NCBI RefSeq assembly: GCF_000876205.1
Contig: NZ_AWTT01000003.1
Span: 1-64,000 of the forward strand
Source: Paucilactobacillus wasatchensis
GTDB taxonomy: Bacteria; Bacillota; Bacilli; Lactobacillales; Lactobacillaceae
DNA length: 64,000 nt
Direction of reading: 5' to 3'
Shown here piece after piece: positions 9,926-20,868 of the stretch. The first letter of the stretch is position 1. Each line of letters begins with the position of its first letter. Made by a program: the position numbers and the translations under genes. Under the pieces are notes generated by a model. That model made no database searches. It saw nothing but the letters and a program-made list of their open reading frames with translations, and was not told the DNA's origin.

Positions 9926-11197
9926 ATGGAAGACTGGCAACATGGGTTTTACAAATTAAAGCGAGCAAAACGGCAGCAATTAATTGCGCAACAATTTGAT
10001 TTATCCAAAAAACAAGAAGAATTGTTGGATACTCAGCAAGATCCCATCAACGAACAAATGGTGGAGAACTATTTGACTAGTTTTCATTTGCCCCAGGGGT
10101 TAGCTGTAAATCTGGTTGTTGATCATCAATCCTACGTGGTTCCAATGGTCACAGAAGAACCATCCGTGATTGCAGCGGCAAGCAATGGCGCTAAACTGGT
10201 GGCAGCAAATGGTGGTTTTAAAGTTTCACAATCACGGGCAATGAGAACTGGTCAGATTGTGCTGACTGGTATTAGTGATTTTAACAAAACTAGTGAGTGG
10301 CTTACACAGCGAGAAAATCAAATTCTGTCAATTGCAAATCAAGCAAAGCCGTCAATGCAGCGGCATGGTGGTGGTGCTACAAAAGTAACAATGCGCCTGT
10401 TGAAAAATGGCTGGCTCTCGGTAGATTTATTAATTGATACAGCTGCAGCAATGGGCGCTAATACCATTAATACAATGTGTGAAGCTGTTGGTGAATGGTT
10501 GACGACACAACATTTCCATGTTTTGACCGCAATTTTAAGCAACCTAGCAACGGACAGCTTACAAACGGCTAGTTGTACCATCGATGTGGCTGATCTAGCC
10601 AGCACAACGAGTTCTGGGCCAGAGGTAGCACAAAAAATTGCCCAGTTAAGTGATTTGGCGCAGTTAGATCCATATCGTGCTACCACACATAATAAGGGCA
10701 TCATGAATGGAATTGATGCTGTTTTAATTGCCACGGGTAACGACTGGAGAGCAATTGAGAGTGGCGCACATGCATATGCGGCTAGCGACGGGAATTACAA
10801 GGGGCTTAGTACCTGGAGCGTTGCTGGGACAAAATTGATCGGTTCACTGACATTACCACTACCAGTGGGAATTGTTGGCGGCTCAATCGATATCGTTGGA
10901 TTAGTACAGCTTAATCAGCAAATCATGAAAATTAAATCAGCCCAACAATTAGCACAAATAATTGCTAGCATCGGATTAGCACAAAATTTGGCTGCAATGA
11001 AAGCATTAGCGACAGATGGGATTCAAGCCGGGCATATGCAGTTGCAGTATCGCGCCCTAGCTTTGTCGATCGGAGCTACTACGGCAGAGATCGAAACTCT
11101 GATTGCCAAGTTAAATCAGCTACCGCATGTGGATCGACAAAGTGCAAGGACGGCATTGAAACAATTACGAAAGGAATCACCTCATGGAAAAAATTAA
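9926..11197 (+). CDS. mvaA: Hydroxymethylglutaryl-CoA reductase, class II (degradative type)
   Basis: The 423-residue enzyme makes mevalonate for isoprenoids. Class II motifs are seen: ENYLTSFHLP near residue 48, MGANTINTMCE near 174, NKGIMNGIDAV near 256 carrying the catalytic Lys and Asp, and the C-terminal GHM catalytic His near residue 371. Gram-positive cocci and lactobacilli use this class for biosynthesis despite the family name. Its 3' end overlaps the start of the next gene by 14 bases, which suggests translational coupling. Confidence 0.95.
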   Translation: MEDWQHGFYKLKRAKRQQLIAQQFDLSKKQEELLDTQQDPINEQMVENYLTSFHLPQGLAVNLVVDHQSYVVPMVTEEPSVIAAASNGAKLVAANGGFKVSQSRAMRTGQIVLTGISDFNKTSEWLTQRENQILSIANQAKPSMQRHGGGATKVTMRLLKNGWLSVDLLIDTAAAMGANTINTMCEAVGEWLTTQHFHVLTAILSNLATDSLQTASCTIDVADLASTTSSGPEVAQKIAQLSDLAQLDPYRATTHNKGIMNGIDAVLIATGNDWRAIESGAHAYAASDGNYKGLSTWSVAGTKLIGSLTLPLPVGIVGGSIDIVGLVQLNQQIMKIKSAQQLAQIIASIGLAQNLAAMKALATDGIQAGHMQLQYRALALSIGATTAEIETLIAKLNQLPHVDRQSARTALKQLRKESPHGKN

Positions 11198-12137
11198 ACT
11201 AAATGACACCACGCAAAGCCTGTTGAACCAAGTTAACCAGCTCTACCCAGGGCCGGTGCTGGTGCGTTTTGGTGAAGCCAAAGCTGGTTATTTGCGCCAT
11301 GATCAAGCAAAACAAGAGGCCTTACCAGATGGATTAATCATTACAGTGACGGATGTGACCGCACCTGATTACACGGCATCGCATGAGTTATTGCATTTAT
11401 TAATGTTACTCCAGGGCTTTCCACAGATCTTTTTCAATGTTTCGTTTGGGGATCCAAAATTGGACGAACAACTAATGGTAATGTCAACTGATTTGTATGA
11501 TATTGCCATGCATTTAGTTGTGGTGACAGAACAACGCAAACACGGTTTGATTGACGAACAAATTGAGCAATTATATCTTAAAGGAATTGATGAAACAATC
11601 TCAGTTGAGAGTGACAAAGATGACGATGAACGGACCTTGCGGTTGCTGACATTGCTAGATGCATTAGTGTTCTACGGTGAGCACGGTGAGCAAGTGGTAG
11701 ATCATTTGACTAAACGTTATCCCAAGGCGATGCAAGCTGCGCGACAGCTGTACCAACAGTTAATTTTAAAGCCAATTGATTCACCATTTGCCATGCGCCG
11801 CACAATTGTGAAGTTGTTCCAACAATTTGACGAACAGCTTTCAGTTTGGGGGCTACCAGAGTTGCATAACACTGAATTTACCACATTATCTAGTGTCTTA
11901 AGTGAGCGACAATTACGCCTTGAAGTCCGGCAAATGTTTGAAATTTTTCATTCGGATATGGATGACCGTGAGACACATGATAAGGCGTACGTGGGACTTA
12001 ATCGTAATGACCGGCAAAACTCATTTGTTCTAACACCACCGCAAAAAGATTCAGCTAATTTCTTTAAAGATATTTATGGTAAAACCGTCCAAGAATTATT
12101 TGACCAATTGAAGATGCCCTACATTGTGAGGAAGTGA
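11184..12137 (+). CDS. IpaB/EvcA-family protein with an HExxH motif
   Basis: This 317-residue soluble protein has no signal peptide. Residues near 69-73 read HELLH in ASHELLHLLML, the zinc-binding pattern of metallopeptidases, in a helical setting; no clear third zinc ligand can be assigned by eye. Lactobacillus genomes annotate such proteins as IpaB/EvcA family, a name without functional content. It overlaps mvaA by 14 bases and is followed after 6 bases by a sirtuin, so it belongs to the ppx-mvaA-sirtuin unit. Function is unknown. Confidence 0.75.
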   Translation: MEKIKLNDTTQSLLNQVNQLYPGPVLVRFGEAKAGYLRHDQAKQEALPDGLIITVTDVTAPDYTASHELLHLLMLLQGFPQIFFNVSFGDPKLDEQLMVMSTDLYDIAMHLVVVTEQRKHGLIDEQIEQLYLKGIDETISVESDKDDDERTLRLLTLLDALVFYGEHGEQVVDHLTKRYPKAMQAARQLYQQLILKPIDSPFAMRRTIVKLFQQFDEQLSVWGLPELHNTEFTTLSSVLSERQLRLEVRQMFEIFHSDMDDRETHDKAYVGLNRNDRQNSFVLTPPQKDSANFFKDIYGKTVQELFDQLKMPYIVRK

Positions 12138-12143
12138 TTTAAA

Positions 12144-12842
12144 ATGGAACCACAAATTCAAACACAGTTTGATCAGGCTAAGCATATCGTGTTTTTGACG
12201 GGTGCAGGCGTTTCAACTGCATCTGGTATTCCGGATTTTAGATCGGCTAACGGGTTATATACACAAAATAAAAATGCTGAGTACTATTTAAGCCACGCCT
12301 ATTTTGCTTCTGATCCGGTTGGCTTTTATCAATTTTGTAAGCAAAATTTGTATTTTCCAGATGCCAAGCCAAATGTGATTCACGAAAAGCAAGCGGCATT
12401 GACCAATGCCGGCCGTGGTGCGGTCATCACGCAAAATATTGATAACTTGTATGAAGCAGCTCACACGACTAATTTAGTCGATTTTCATGGCAACTTATTT
12501 AATGTGTATTGTACTAAATGTGGTCAAACGGTTGATTGGCATGAGTATTTAGCGAATCGAATTCACCAAAATTGTGGTGGTGCGCTTCGCCCAGATGTCG
12601 TGCTATATGATGAAGGAATCAAACTAGATTCAATTTCACGGGCAATCAACTACATGGCGCAAGCCGATTTAGTAGTAATTGTAGGCTCATCGATGCGCGT
12701 GTATCCATTTGCTGGTTTGTTAGATTATCGTAATCCACAGGCTAAAGTTATTGCGATTAACCAAGAAAAATTACAATTTGGTTTTAAATTTGAAATGGTG
12801 CAGGAAGATGCTGTTCATTTTTTCAACGAGCTAACTGTGTAA
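12144..12842 (+). CDS. cobB: Sir2-family NAD-dependent protein deacylase
   Basis: The 232-residue sirtuin removes acyl groups from lysines using NAD+. Motifs in order: GAGVSTASGIPDFRS (NAD binding, near residue 20), TQNID near 95, the catalytic His in DFHGNL near 114, a zinc ribbon, and GSSMRVYPF near 190. The zinc ribbon is odd: the first pair is CTKC but the second is HQNC, so one Cys is replaced by His. It ends the ppx-mvaA cluster; HMG-CoA reductase and acyl-CoA metabolism give a plausible acylation context, but that link is inference. Confidence 0.92.
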   Translation: MEPQIQTQFDQAKHIVFLTGAGVSTASGIPDFRSANGLYTQNKNAEYYLSHAYFASDPVGFYQFCKQNLYFPDAKPNVIHEKQAALTNAGRGAVITQNIDNLYEAAHTTNLVDFHGNLFNVYCTKCGQTVDWHEYLANRIHQNCGGALRPDVVLYDEGIKLDSISRAINYMAQADLVVIVGSSMRVYPFAGLLDYRNPQAKVIAINQEKLQFGFKFEMVQEDAVHFFNELTV

Positions 12843-12896
12843 ATCAGTGTTAATTCTCATCTCGATCGTTTACAATTAAGGTAAGAGGTGAGAGTT

Positions 12897-13220
12897 ATGA
12901 CACGCGAAGAAATTATTCAACAACTAACGCAAACCGTTAAGTCCATGCGCCGATTACGCATGATTCAAGCGTTCTTTGATTTTGCAATGATTTATGGTGT
13001 CATTCGGATCCTAATGAGCGGCTCAATGGTGACAATGTTTAACGCGACCTTTACACAAAATAATGCTATGACAGTGGTTTTTTTGATTTCACTAATTGAT
13101 TTGTGTTTTGCGTTTATTCGTCGTAATCATCGTCGTGATGGCATGAATTTAATTGCAGGATTGACTGGTCAGCTCAACGATCAAGAAGCTCGTTTGGTTC
13201 AGTTATTACACCGATTCTAG
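12897..13220 (+). CDS. Small membrane protein, function unknown
   Basis: This 107-residue protein begins with a charged segment (residues 1-22), has two hydrophobic stretches near 23-42 and 52-70, then a basic RRNHRRDG motif and an amphipathic tail. I do not recognise a named family. The ATG at 12897 follows AAGAGGTG with six bases of spacing; the GTG three codons earlier would overlap that site. It lies between the sirtuin and the DUF72 gene on the same strand and may be cotranscribed. Confidence 0.6.
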   Translation: MTREEIIQQLTQTVKSMRRLRMIQAFFDFAMIYGVIRILMSGSMVTMFNATFTQNNAMTVVFLISLIDLCFAFIRRNHRRDGMNLIAGLTGQLNDQEARLVQLLHRF

Positions 13221-13242
13221 AATTAATATTGGAGTGAATTAG

Positions 13243-14103
13243 ATGATTACAATTGGGTTAACAACGTGGAGTGATCATCCAAGTTTAATTAAACAACAGC
13301 GGCCGGTTCAGTTAACTGAATACGCCGCTTTTTTTCCGGTTGTAGAAATTGATAATCCATTTTATGGTTTACCAACAAAAGCAACGATAGCAAATTGGCA
13401 AAGTCAGGTACCGGACAAGTTTCAATTTATTTTGAAGGCAAATCGTGAAATGACCAAACATCCAGCTGACGATAAATTGGCACCCCCGGTAACTGATGCA
13501 AAACGACGGGAAATATTCAATCGATATCGTCAAATGGTGACACCATTAATAAAGCAGCACCAACTTAAAACTGTTTTATTTCAGTTTCCACCATTTTTTA
13601 ATGCGACGACTGAAAATATTGAGTATCTACAACAAGTGCGGGCGTTGCTACCAGATTTGCCAATTGCAGTAGAGTTTCGCAATCAAACTTGGTTTGATGA
13701 TGCCATTTTTAAGGTGACGAGAAATTTTTTGCAAGAACTGGCGATGACACTGGTGATCGTTGATGAACCGCAGCAAGGTGCTAACTCTGCACCACTTAAA
13801 TTAGCAGTGACTAACCCCAATTTGGTCATGTTCCGTCTCCATGGGCAAAATACAAAGGGGTGGGCAAATCCTGATAAAAGCTGGCGTAAGACCAGAACGC
13901 TCTACCGGTACGATGAAGCAGAATTGCAACAATTTAGCGAACTGATTACTCAAGTAAAATCGCGTGCAGAAGAAGTATGTGTGATTTTTAATAATAATTC
14001 TGGCGGAGATGCAGCCGACAATGCATTACAGTTGCAGGATATGTTAGGGATAAAATTTACGGGACTGAGTCAACGGCCACCACAACAACTGAACTTGTTC
14101 TAA
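13243..14103 (+). CDS. DUF72-family protein (YecE-like TIM barrel)
   Basis: The 286-residue protein matches the DUF72/YecE family: GLTTWSDHPSL at the N terminus, EIDNPFYGLP near residue 37, FQFPPFF near 107, and EFRNQTWF near 145 followed by a RLHGQN motif near 205. The family adopts a TIM-barrel fold and its biochemical role is not established. TTGGAG precedes the ATG. A weak terminator follows and the next gene is convergent. Confidence 0.88.
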   Translation: MITIGLTTWSDHPSLIKQQRPVQLTEYAAFFPVVEIDNPFYGLPTKATIANWQSQVPDKFQFILKANREMTKHPADDKLAPPVTDAKRREIFNRYRQMVTPLIKQHQLKTVLFQFPPFFNATTENIEYLQQVRALLPDLPIAVEFRNQTWFDDAIFKVTRNFLQELAMTLVIVDEPQQGANSAPLKLAVTNPNLVMFRLHGQNTKGWANPDKSWRKTRTLYRYDEAELQQFSELITQVKSRAEEVCVIFNNNSGGDAADNALQLQDMLGIKFTGLSQRPPQQLNLF

Positions 14104-14108
14104 GACAG

Positions 14109-14138
14109 GCTGATGTAAGTAATTTGCTTCAGCTTTTT
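14109..14138 (+). terminator. Weak terminator after the DUF72 gene
   Basis: GCTGA (14109-14113) pairs with TCAGC (14129-14133), followed by TTTTT. The stem is short. Confidence 0.5.
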
Positions 14139-14166
14139 GATTGGTCGCATAGATAATATAATATTT

Positions 14167-14754
14167 TTATTTTGTGTATTTCATATATAAATAAAAGTTA
14201 ATACCACTTTGTCGTTGATGCTTTTCTGGCACTTTTTTGAACACTCGGTAGCCTAGCTTTTCGTACAACTTAACAGCTGCAATATTTGTATCCGCTACTT
14301 CCAGCACGTAATCTCGAAATGGCGTGTTATTGTGGAGATAATTTAATAATTTTGTAGCGACACCACGACCGCGAAACTCGCGGCCAGTGGCGACAAATTC
14401 GATGGCGCCCATGTGTGGCCCGATAGCAAATGGGTACGGTTTTTCTTCAAACTCTTTCCGCAAAATTTGATAGGCCATTGTGCCCCGAACAAAGCCTAAA
14501 TAATGGCGGAATTCATGTTGCTTTAGTTTGACCGAGGGAACACTTCCGTCTGTACATGCCGCAAACCCCTGTACAATCCCGTTTTCTATTGCAATGTAGA
14601 AAACGTCTGGATTAAAGGTATGGGTAAATGCACGCGTTAATTTGAATTTATCTTTGGAAAAAAATTTGATCCATTCATAAAATCCATCAACAAAAATTGC
14701 ACTAACATCTGGTCGTAGGTCACGGTGGGCTTGGTTCAGTTTAATGATTTCCAT
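14167..14754 (-). CDS. GNAT-family N-acetyltransferase
   Basis: The 195-residue protein has the GNAT acetyl-CoA site GREFRGRGVATKLL near residues 129-142, followed by the family's C-terminal NIAAVKLYEKLGYRVF segment. Substrate cannot be told; both small molecules and protein termini are known for the superfamily. It is transcribed divergently from metG, and repeat array D lies in the gap between them. AGGAG lies upstream of the ATG at 14754. Confidence 0.85.
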   Translation of the reverse strand: MEIIKLNQAHRDLRPDVSAIFVDGFYEWIKFFSKDKFKLTRAFTHTFNPDVFYIAIENGIVQGFAACTDGSVPSVKLKQHEFRHYLGFVRGTMAYQILRKEFEEKPYPFAIGPHMGAIEFVATGREFRGRGVATKLLNYLHNNTPFRDYVLEVADTNIAAVKLYEKLGYRVFKKVPEKHQRQSGINFYLYMKYTK

Positions 14755-14856
14755 CGGTGGTCTCCTTTTTTGGGTGACATTTTTTCTGATTGGTTAGTAT
14801 TTAGCGTAGCATTTTAGGTAAATAGATGACAATTTTAAAGCACTTTTTAAGTAGAT

Positions 14857-15143
14857 GAAACGTGCGAGCAGCCACAAAAGCCGCCGTATAACAATATATT
14901 AAAACTGTGGTTTAGCGCGTCCGTGATTTAAATAGATAAAACGTGCGAACAGCCACAAAAGCCGCCGTATAACAATATATTAAAACTGTGGTTCAACGAG
15001 TCCGTGATTTAAATAGTTGAAACGTGCGAACAGCCACAAAAGCCGCCGTATAACAATATAATTATTACCATGGTTCACACTGCGAACCATGGTAATAATT
15101 ATACCGTTATACTACGGCTTTTTAGCGTGGCTGTTCGCACTCT
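14857..15143. repeat. Palindromic module array D (two left halves, one full module)
   Basis: Two copies of about 81 bp (from about 14857 and 14938) keep only the left part of the module and an unrelated tail. The third is complete: GTGCGAACAGCCAC (15024-15037) pairs perfectly with GTGGCTGTTCGCAC (15127-15140), AAAAGCCG with CGGCTTTT, GTATAAC (15048-15054) with GTTATAC (15106-15112), and a 20-base inner arm (15057-15076) pairs perfectly with 15084-15103. The array fills the gap between the divergent GNAT and metG genes, so a terminator role alone does not explain it. Confidence 0.9.
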
Positions 15144-15147
15144 GCTG

Positions 15148-15156
15148 TGCTATACT
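15148..15156 (+). promoter_or_regulatory. Extended -10 of the metG promoter
   Basis: TGCTATACT is an extended -10 (TG-n-TATACT, hexamer at 15151-15156). The matching -35 position, about 17 bases upstream, falls inside the right arm of the repeat module, so the module supplies part of the promoter DNA. Confidence 0.6.
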
Positions 15157-15177
15157 GTCAATTAATGTATTTGTTAA

Positions 15178-17229
<2,052 letters not shown>

Positions 17230-17240
17230 GGAGAAAAAGT

Positions 17241-18050
17241 GTGGCAATTTATAATCACGAAGAAATGTTAAATATTTTTGATTCGCATACTCATTTAAAT
17301 GACGATGCCTTTTTTGATGAAGTGCCAGCCTATATGGCTCGGGCAAAACATTTTGGTGTTAATCAAATGAATATTGTTGGGTCTAATTCAATCTTAAATG
17401 AGCGTGCAATCCAATTGGCGCATCAATATGATAATTTGCATGCACTCGTTGGTTGGCACCCAGAAGATGCGAAGGACTATGATGCAGATGTCGAAAAAAA
17501 ACTAATTGAGCAGTTAGCTGATCCCAAAGTGGTGGCCATGGGCGAGATGGGCTTGGATTATCATTGGGATAGTTCGCCTAAAGACGTTCAAAAAAAGGTG
17601 TTTGCTCGTCAGGTGGCAATTGCAAAGGAACTACACTTGCCAATTTCCGTTCACGATCGCGATGCTTTTGAAGACACTTATGCAATTTTGAAAGCTGCAG
17701 ACGTTCGTGATATTGGTGGTGCCATGCACAGCTTTAATGGTAATTCTGAATGGTTAAAAAAGTTTTTAGATCTGGGAATGCTCATTTCTTATAGTGGTGT
17801 TGCTAGTTTTAAAAATGCCAAAGAAGTCCATGAGTCTGTGCTTCAAACGCCGCTGGACAAGATGTTAGTTGAAACGGATGCACCATATTTGACCCCTGTA
17901 CCATATCGCGGTAAGCAAAACGAACCCGGATTCACTAAATTTGTGGTCGAAGCGATTGCCGATCTGCGTGATGTAGCTGCTAAAGAAATTGCTGAACACA
18001 CATATCAAAATGCAATGCAGCTATTTGGAATTAAACATGAAGAAAATTAA
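17241..18050 (+). CDS. tatD: TatD-family metal-dependent deoxyribonuclease
   Basis: The 269-residue TIM-barrel hydrolase has the metal-binding FDSHTHLND at residues 13-21, GEMGLDYHW near 98, a conserved VHDRDA, and the C-terminal VETDAPYLTP. Family members are 3'-5' exonucleases. The GTG at 17241 is chosen because AAGGAG lies seven bases before it; an ATG eight codons later is possible. It overlaps the start of rnmV by 14 bases. Confidence 0.93.
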   Translation: MAIYNHEEMLNIFDSHTHLNDDAFFDEVPAYMARAKHFGVNQMNIVGSNSILNERAIQLAHQYDNLHALVGWHPEDAKDYDADVEKKLIEQLADPKVVAMGEMGLDYHWDSSPKDVQKKVFARQVAIAKELHLPISVHDRDAFEDTYAILKAADVRDIGGAMHSFNGNSEWLKKFLDLGMLISYSGVASFKNAKEVHESVLQTPLDKMLVETDAPYLTPVPYRGKQNEPGFTKFVVEAIADLRDVAAKEIAEHTYQNAMQLFGIKHEEN

Positions 18051-18606
18051 AGAAATTATCGTGGTTGAAGGTAAGGATGATACCAAGAGAATTGCACAGG
18101 CAGTTAATGCAGACACGTTTGAGACAAACGGGTCTGCTTTGTCGTCTGCTGATATTGCGCGGCTAAAACAACTGCAGCAAAAACGAGGTCTGATTGTATT
18201 TACGGATCCCGATTTTAATGGAGAACGGATTCGCAAGATGATTGCAGACGCAATTCCAGGCGTGAAACATGCGTTTATCAAACGCAGGGAAGGTGTACCA
18301 GATGTTGCCGGTGGTAGTTTAGGAGTTGAACATGCCTCTGCCACTGTAATTTTGGCCGCGTTACAAAATGTTTATACTCAGGAATTAATTCCACATGAGC
18401 AAACATTTTCTGCGTTGGATTTACGGACGGCACAGTTGATCAATGATAATCATGCCCGATTAAGACGGGAACGTTTGGGTGAAATTTTAGGTATTGGTTA
18501 TGGCAATGGAAAACAGTTATTGAAACGGTTGAATTTATTTCAAATCTCACAAACACAATTTGCTGATGCAATTAAGCAATTAGATCAGGAGGAAAACAAT
18601 GAGTGA
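18037..18606 (+). CDS. rnmV: Ribonuclease M5
   Basis: The 189-residue Toprim enzyme matures 5S rRNA. The Toprim glutamate is in [12 protein letters not shown] near residue 7 and the second acidic motif is [11 protein letters not shown] near residue 52. The ATG at 18037 starts within the end of tatD, as in other Firmicutes; the longer reading frame to 17989 has no support. It overlaps rsmA by eight bases. Confidence 0.95.
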   Translation: MKKIKEIIVVEGKDDTKRIAQAVNADTFETNGSALSSADIARLKQLQQKRGLIVFTDPDFNGERIRKMIADAIPGVKHAFIKRREGVPDVAGGSLGVEHASATVILAALQNVYTQELIPHEQTFSALDLRTAQLINDNHARLRRERLGEILGIGYGNGKQLLKRLNLFQISQTQFADAIKQLDQEENNE

Positions 18607-19492
18607 ACATTTAGAAGTTGCTAATCCGTTACGGACTAAGGCAATTATGGAACGATATGGATTGCACGCTAAAAAAAGTTTGGGTCAAAATTTTCTGACA
18701 GATTTAAATGTGCTCAAAAACATTGTTAGCGCGGCTAAAATTACTAAACAAGACAATGTAATCGAGATTGGTCCAGGTATTGGGGCCTTGACCGAACAAT
18801 TAGCTTTAGCGGCCAACCAAGTCGTGGCGCTGGAGTTAGATGATAATCTAATCCGAGTACTTGATGAAGTTTTGATTGGTTATTCCAATGTAAAAATTAT
18901 CAATCAGGATGTATTGAAAGCTAATTTGCCTCAAATAGTGGCGGAAAAATTTGATGATAATAGTCGTCCCGTAAAGGTGGTCGCTAATCTGCCTTATTAC
19001 ATTACTACGCCAATTTTAATGCAGTTACTGAGTTCAACGGTTAAGTGGGACTCAATCGTAGTGATGATGCAAAAAGAAGTTGCTCAGCGGCTAGCAGCTG
19101 TACCTGGCACGAAAGCATATGGATCGTTGTCGTTGGCAGTTCAATACCAAATGGATACACATGTTGCGTTTGATGTTTCGCGCAAGGTGTTTATTCCTTC
19201 ACCTAACGTAGATTCAGCAATTGTCGTATTAGAACCGCGTCAGCAGGAACTAGTAGTGAAACCATTTGATGAACGGAGTCTATTTCGGTTGATTAAAGGC
19301 TGTTTTAGTCACCGGCGCAAGAGCCTTTATAATAATTTACAGGCAGTTTTTGGTAAAGCACCGGAAATTAGAGCACAAATTAATTCCGTGCTAACTAAAA
19401 TTAATATTGATGCCCAGATTCGACCGGAACAATTATCGTTGGAACAATTTATCCAGTTAACCAATGCATTTCATACACAAAAGTTAATTTAA
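18599..19492 (+). CDS. rsmA: 16S rRNA dimethyladenosine transferase
   Basis: The 297-residue KsgA/RsmA enzyme dimethylates the two adjacent adenines near the 3' end of 16S rRNA. The SAM-binding motif is [14 protein letters not shown] near residue 54 and the catalytic motif NLPYYITTP near residue 130. It follows rnmV with an eight-base overlap and AGGAGG just before the ATG. Loss of this function gives kasugamycin resistance in bacteria. Confidence 0.96.
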   Translation: MSEHLEVANPLRTKAIMERYGLHAKKSLGQNFLTDLNVLKNIVSAAKITKQDNVIEIGPGIGALTEQLALAANQVVALELDDNLIRVLDEVLIGYSNVKIINQDVLKANLPQIVAEKFDDNSRPVKVVANLPYYITTPILMQLLSSTVKWDSIVVMMQKEVAQRLAAVPGTKAYGSLSLAVQYQMDTHVAFDVSRKVFIPSPNVDSAIVVLEPRQQELVVKPFDERSLFRLIKGCFSHRRKSLYNNLQAVFGKAPEIRAQINSVLTKINIDAQIRPEQLSLEQFIQLTNAFHTQKLI

Positions 19493-19532
19493 TAGATTTG
19501 CTTGCGCTTTCAGGACAAGTGTGGTAGAAACG

Positions 19533-19561
19533 TTGAATTTTTCGTGAAAAGGGCGTATAAT
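19533..19561 (+). promoter_or_regulatory. Promoter of veg
   Basis: TTGAAT at 19533-19538 and TATAAT at 19556-19561 with a 17-base spacer. It shows that veg has its own promoter and that its reading frame does not start further upstream. Confidence 0.8.
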
Positions 19562-19585
19562 ACTCGCTATAGTGAGGTGAATTGG

Positions 19586-19840
19586 ATGCCAGTAACGTTA
19601 GCTAGCATCAAGGCGAAACTTGATCAAAGAATTGGTGAAAACCTATTAGTAATTGCACAAGCTGGACGTAAGAAAATCACTAAGCGTCATGGTGTTTTGA
19701 GTGAAACTTATCCAGCAGTCTTTGTGGTTGAATTGAACCAAGACGAAAATTCGTTTGAACGTGTTTCGTATAGTTACACCGACGTTCTAACCAAAAATAT
19801 CGAAATTGATTTCGAAGAAGAAACTGAGCAATCAGTTTAA
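19586..19840 (+). CDS. veg: Veg family protein
   Basis: This 84-residue small protein matches Veg of Bacillus subtilis in size and in the motif LASIKAKLDQRIGENLLVIA. In B. subtilis it influences biofilm matrix genes and spore outgrowth; in a non-spore-former the role is unclear. The ATG at 19586 lies 24 bases after the -10 hexamer and after GTGAGGTGAATTGG. The position between rsmA and ispE is the classical one. A terminator follows. Confidence 0.9.
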   Translation: MPVTLASIKAKLDQRIGENLLVIAQAGRKKITKRHGVLSETYPAVFVVELNQDENSFERVSYSYTDVLTKNIEIDFEEETEQSV

Positions 19841-19842
19841 CT

Positions 19843-19881
19843 AAAAAAGTGCTAATGGCAATTGTGTCATTAGCTTTTTTT
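19843..19881 (+). terminator. Terminator after veg
   Basis: GCTAATG pairs with CATTAGC, flanked by AAAAAA on the left and a run of seven T on the right. Confidence 0.85.
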
Positions 19882-19934
19882 GTGACAAGGTAAAATGACG
19901 GCTGCTAGTTACTGATGTTGCTAAATATATAATA

Positions 19935-19963
19935 TTGCCGGATACTGTGTAAATTAGTATAAT
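19935..19963 (+). promoter_or_regulatory. Promoter of ispE
   Basis: TTGCCG at 19935-19940 and TATAAT at 19958-19963 with 17 bases between. Confidence 0.75.
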
Positions 19964-20004
19964 TACAATAATTCGGTAAATATTCGTGCGAGGAGGCGTG
20001 GCAG

Positions 20005-20856
20005 TTGAAAATATTGGAAAAAGCACCAGCTAAAATAAATTTGGGCTTAGACACGTCTTTTCGTTATCCGGATGGTTCGCCACAATGGAATATGGTGATG
20101 ACTTCAGTTGATTTAGCAGATTATGTTAGCATTCAGACATATGCTAATTCTAATAAAGTTTCCGTTGCAACTGATAGCGGTTTTTTACCGAATGATCAAC
20201 GAAATCTGGCCTATCAGGCTGTACATATATTAAAAAGTCGATTTCATCAAACTGATGGTGTCAATGTGACAATTAAGAAACAAATTCCAGTGGCCGCAGG
20301 TTTAGGCGGTGGTTCAGCGGACGCAGCGGCTGTATTGCGCGGTCTCAATCAAATGTGGTCACTTGGTTTATCACTGGAAGAACTAGCGAAAATTTCGCTT
20401 ACGATTGATTCGGACGTACCATATTGTATTTATAATCAAACCGCACACGTAACCGGGCACGGCGAAAAAATAAAGCTAATCGATTCTTCTCCACACTATC
20501 CAATTGTCATTGCCAAACCCAAAGTGAGCGTCTCAACGCCAGTTATTTTGCGTCAAATTGATTATGATTCACTAAACCATTTGAATATTAATCAGCTAAT
20601 TAATAGTTTAACGCATCGTGATACAGATGTGATGTTTGCTTCGATGGGCAATGTCCTAGAGCCAATTACTGCTAAAGCCTACCCAGAAATAGATGAGTTA
20701 AAACGTAAAATGCTCTCGCTCGGTGCCGATGTGGCTCAAATGAGTGGCACAGGGCCATCTGTATTTGCCATCTGTCGCAAGCTATCACGCGCAAAACGAT
20801 TGCAAAATAGCTTACGCGGATTTTGTCATGAGGTTTACTTGGTACGTGCGTTGTAG
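20005..20856 (+). CDS. ispE: 4-diphosphocytidyl-2-C-methyl-D-erythritol kinase family protein (IspE)
   Basis: The 283-residue GHMP kinase has the ATP loop PVAAGLGGGSADAA near residue 93 and a C-terminal GTGPSVFA motif. IspE belongs to the MEP isoprenoid pathway, yet this genome carries the mevalonate enzyme MvaA. Lactobacilli commonly keep ispE without the other MEP genes, and its role there is unresolved. The start is a TTG behind GAGGAGGCG; no ATG lies nearby. Repeat array E begins right after the stop codon. Confidence 0.9.
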   Translation: MKILEKAPAKINLGLDTSFRYPDGSPQWNMVMTSVDLADYVSIQTYANSNKVSVATDSGFLPNDQRNLAYQAVHILKSRFHQTDGVNVTIKKQIPVAAGLGGGSADAAAVLRGLNQMWSLGLSLEELAKISLTIDSDVPYCIYNQTAHVTGHGEKIKLIDSSPHYPIVIAKPKVSVSTPVILRQIDYDSLNHLNINQLINSLTHRDTDVMFASMGNVLEPITAKAYPEIDELKRKMLSLGADVAQMSGTGPSVFAICRKLSRAKRLQNSLRGFCHEVYLVRAL

Positions 20857-20868
20857 TTTTTTTGTTTA

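Noticed and set aside
20005-20856. Evidence for a complete MEP isoprenoid pathway
   Set aside because: Only ispE is present, while mvaA of the mevalonate route is in the same window; ispE alone does not imply the MEP pathway.
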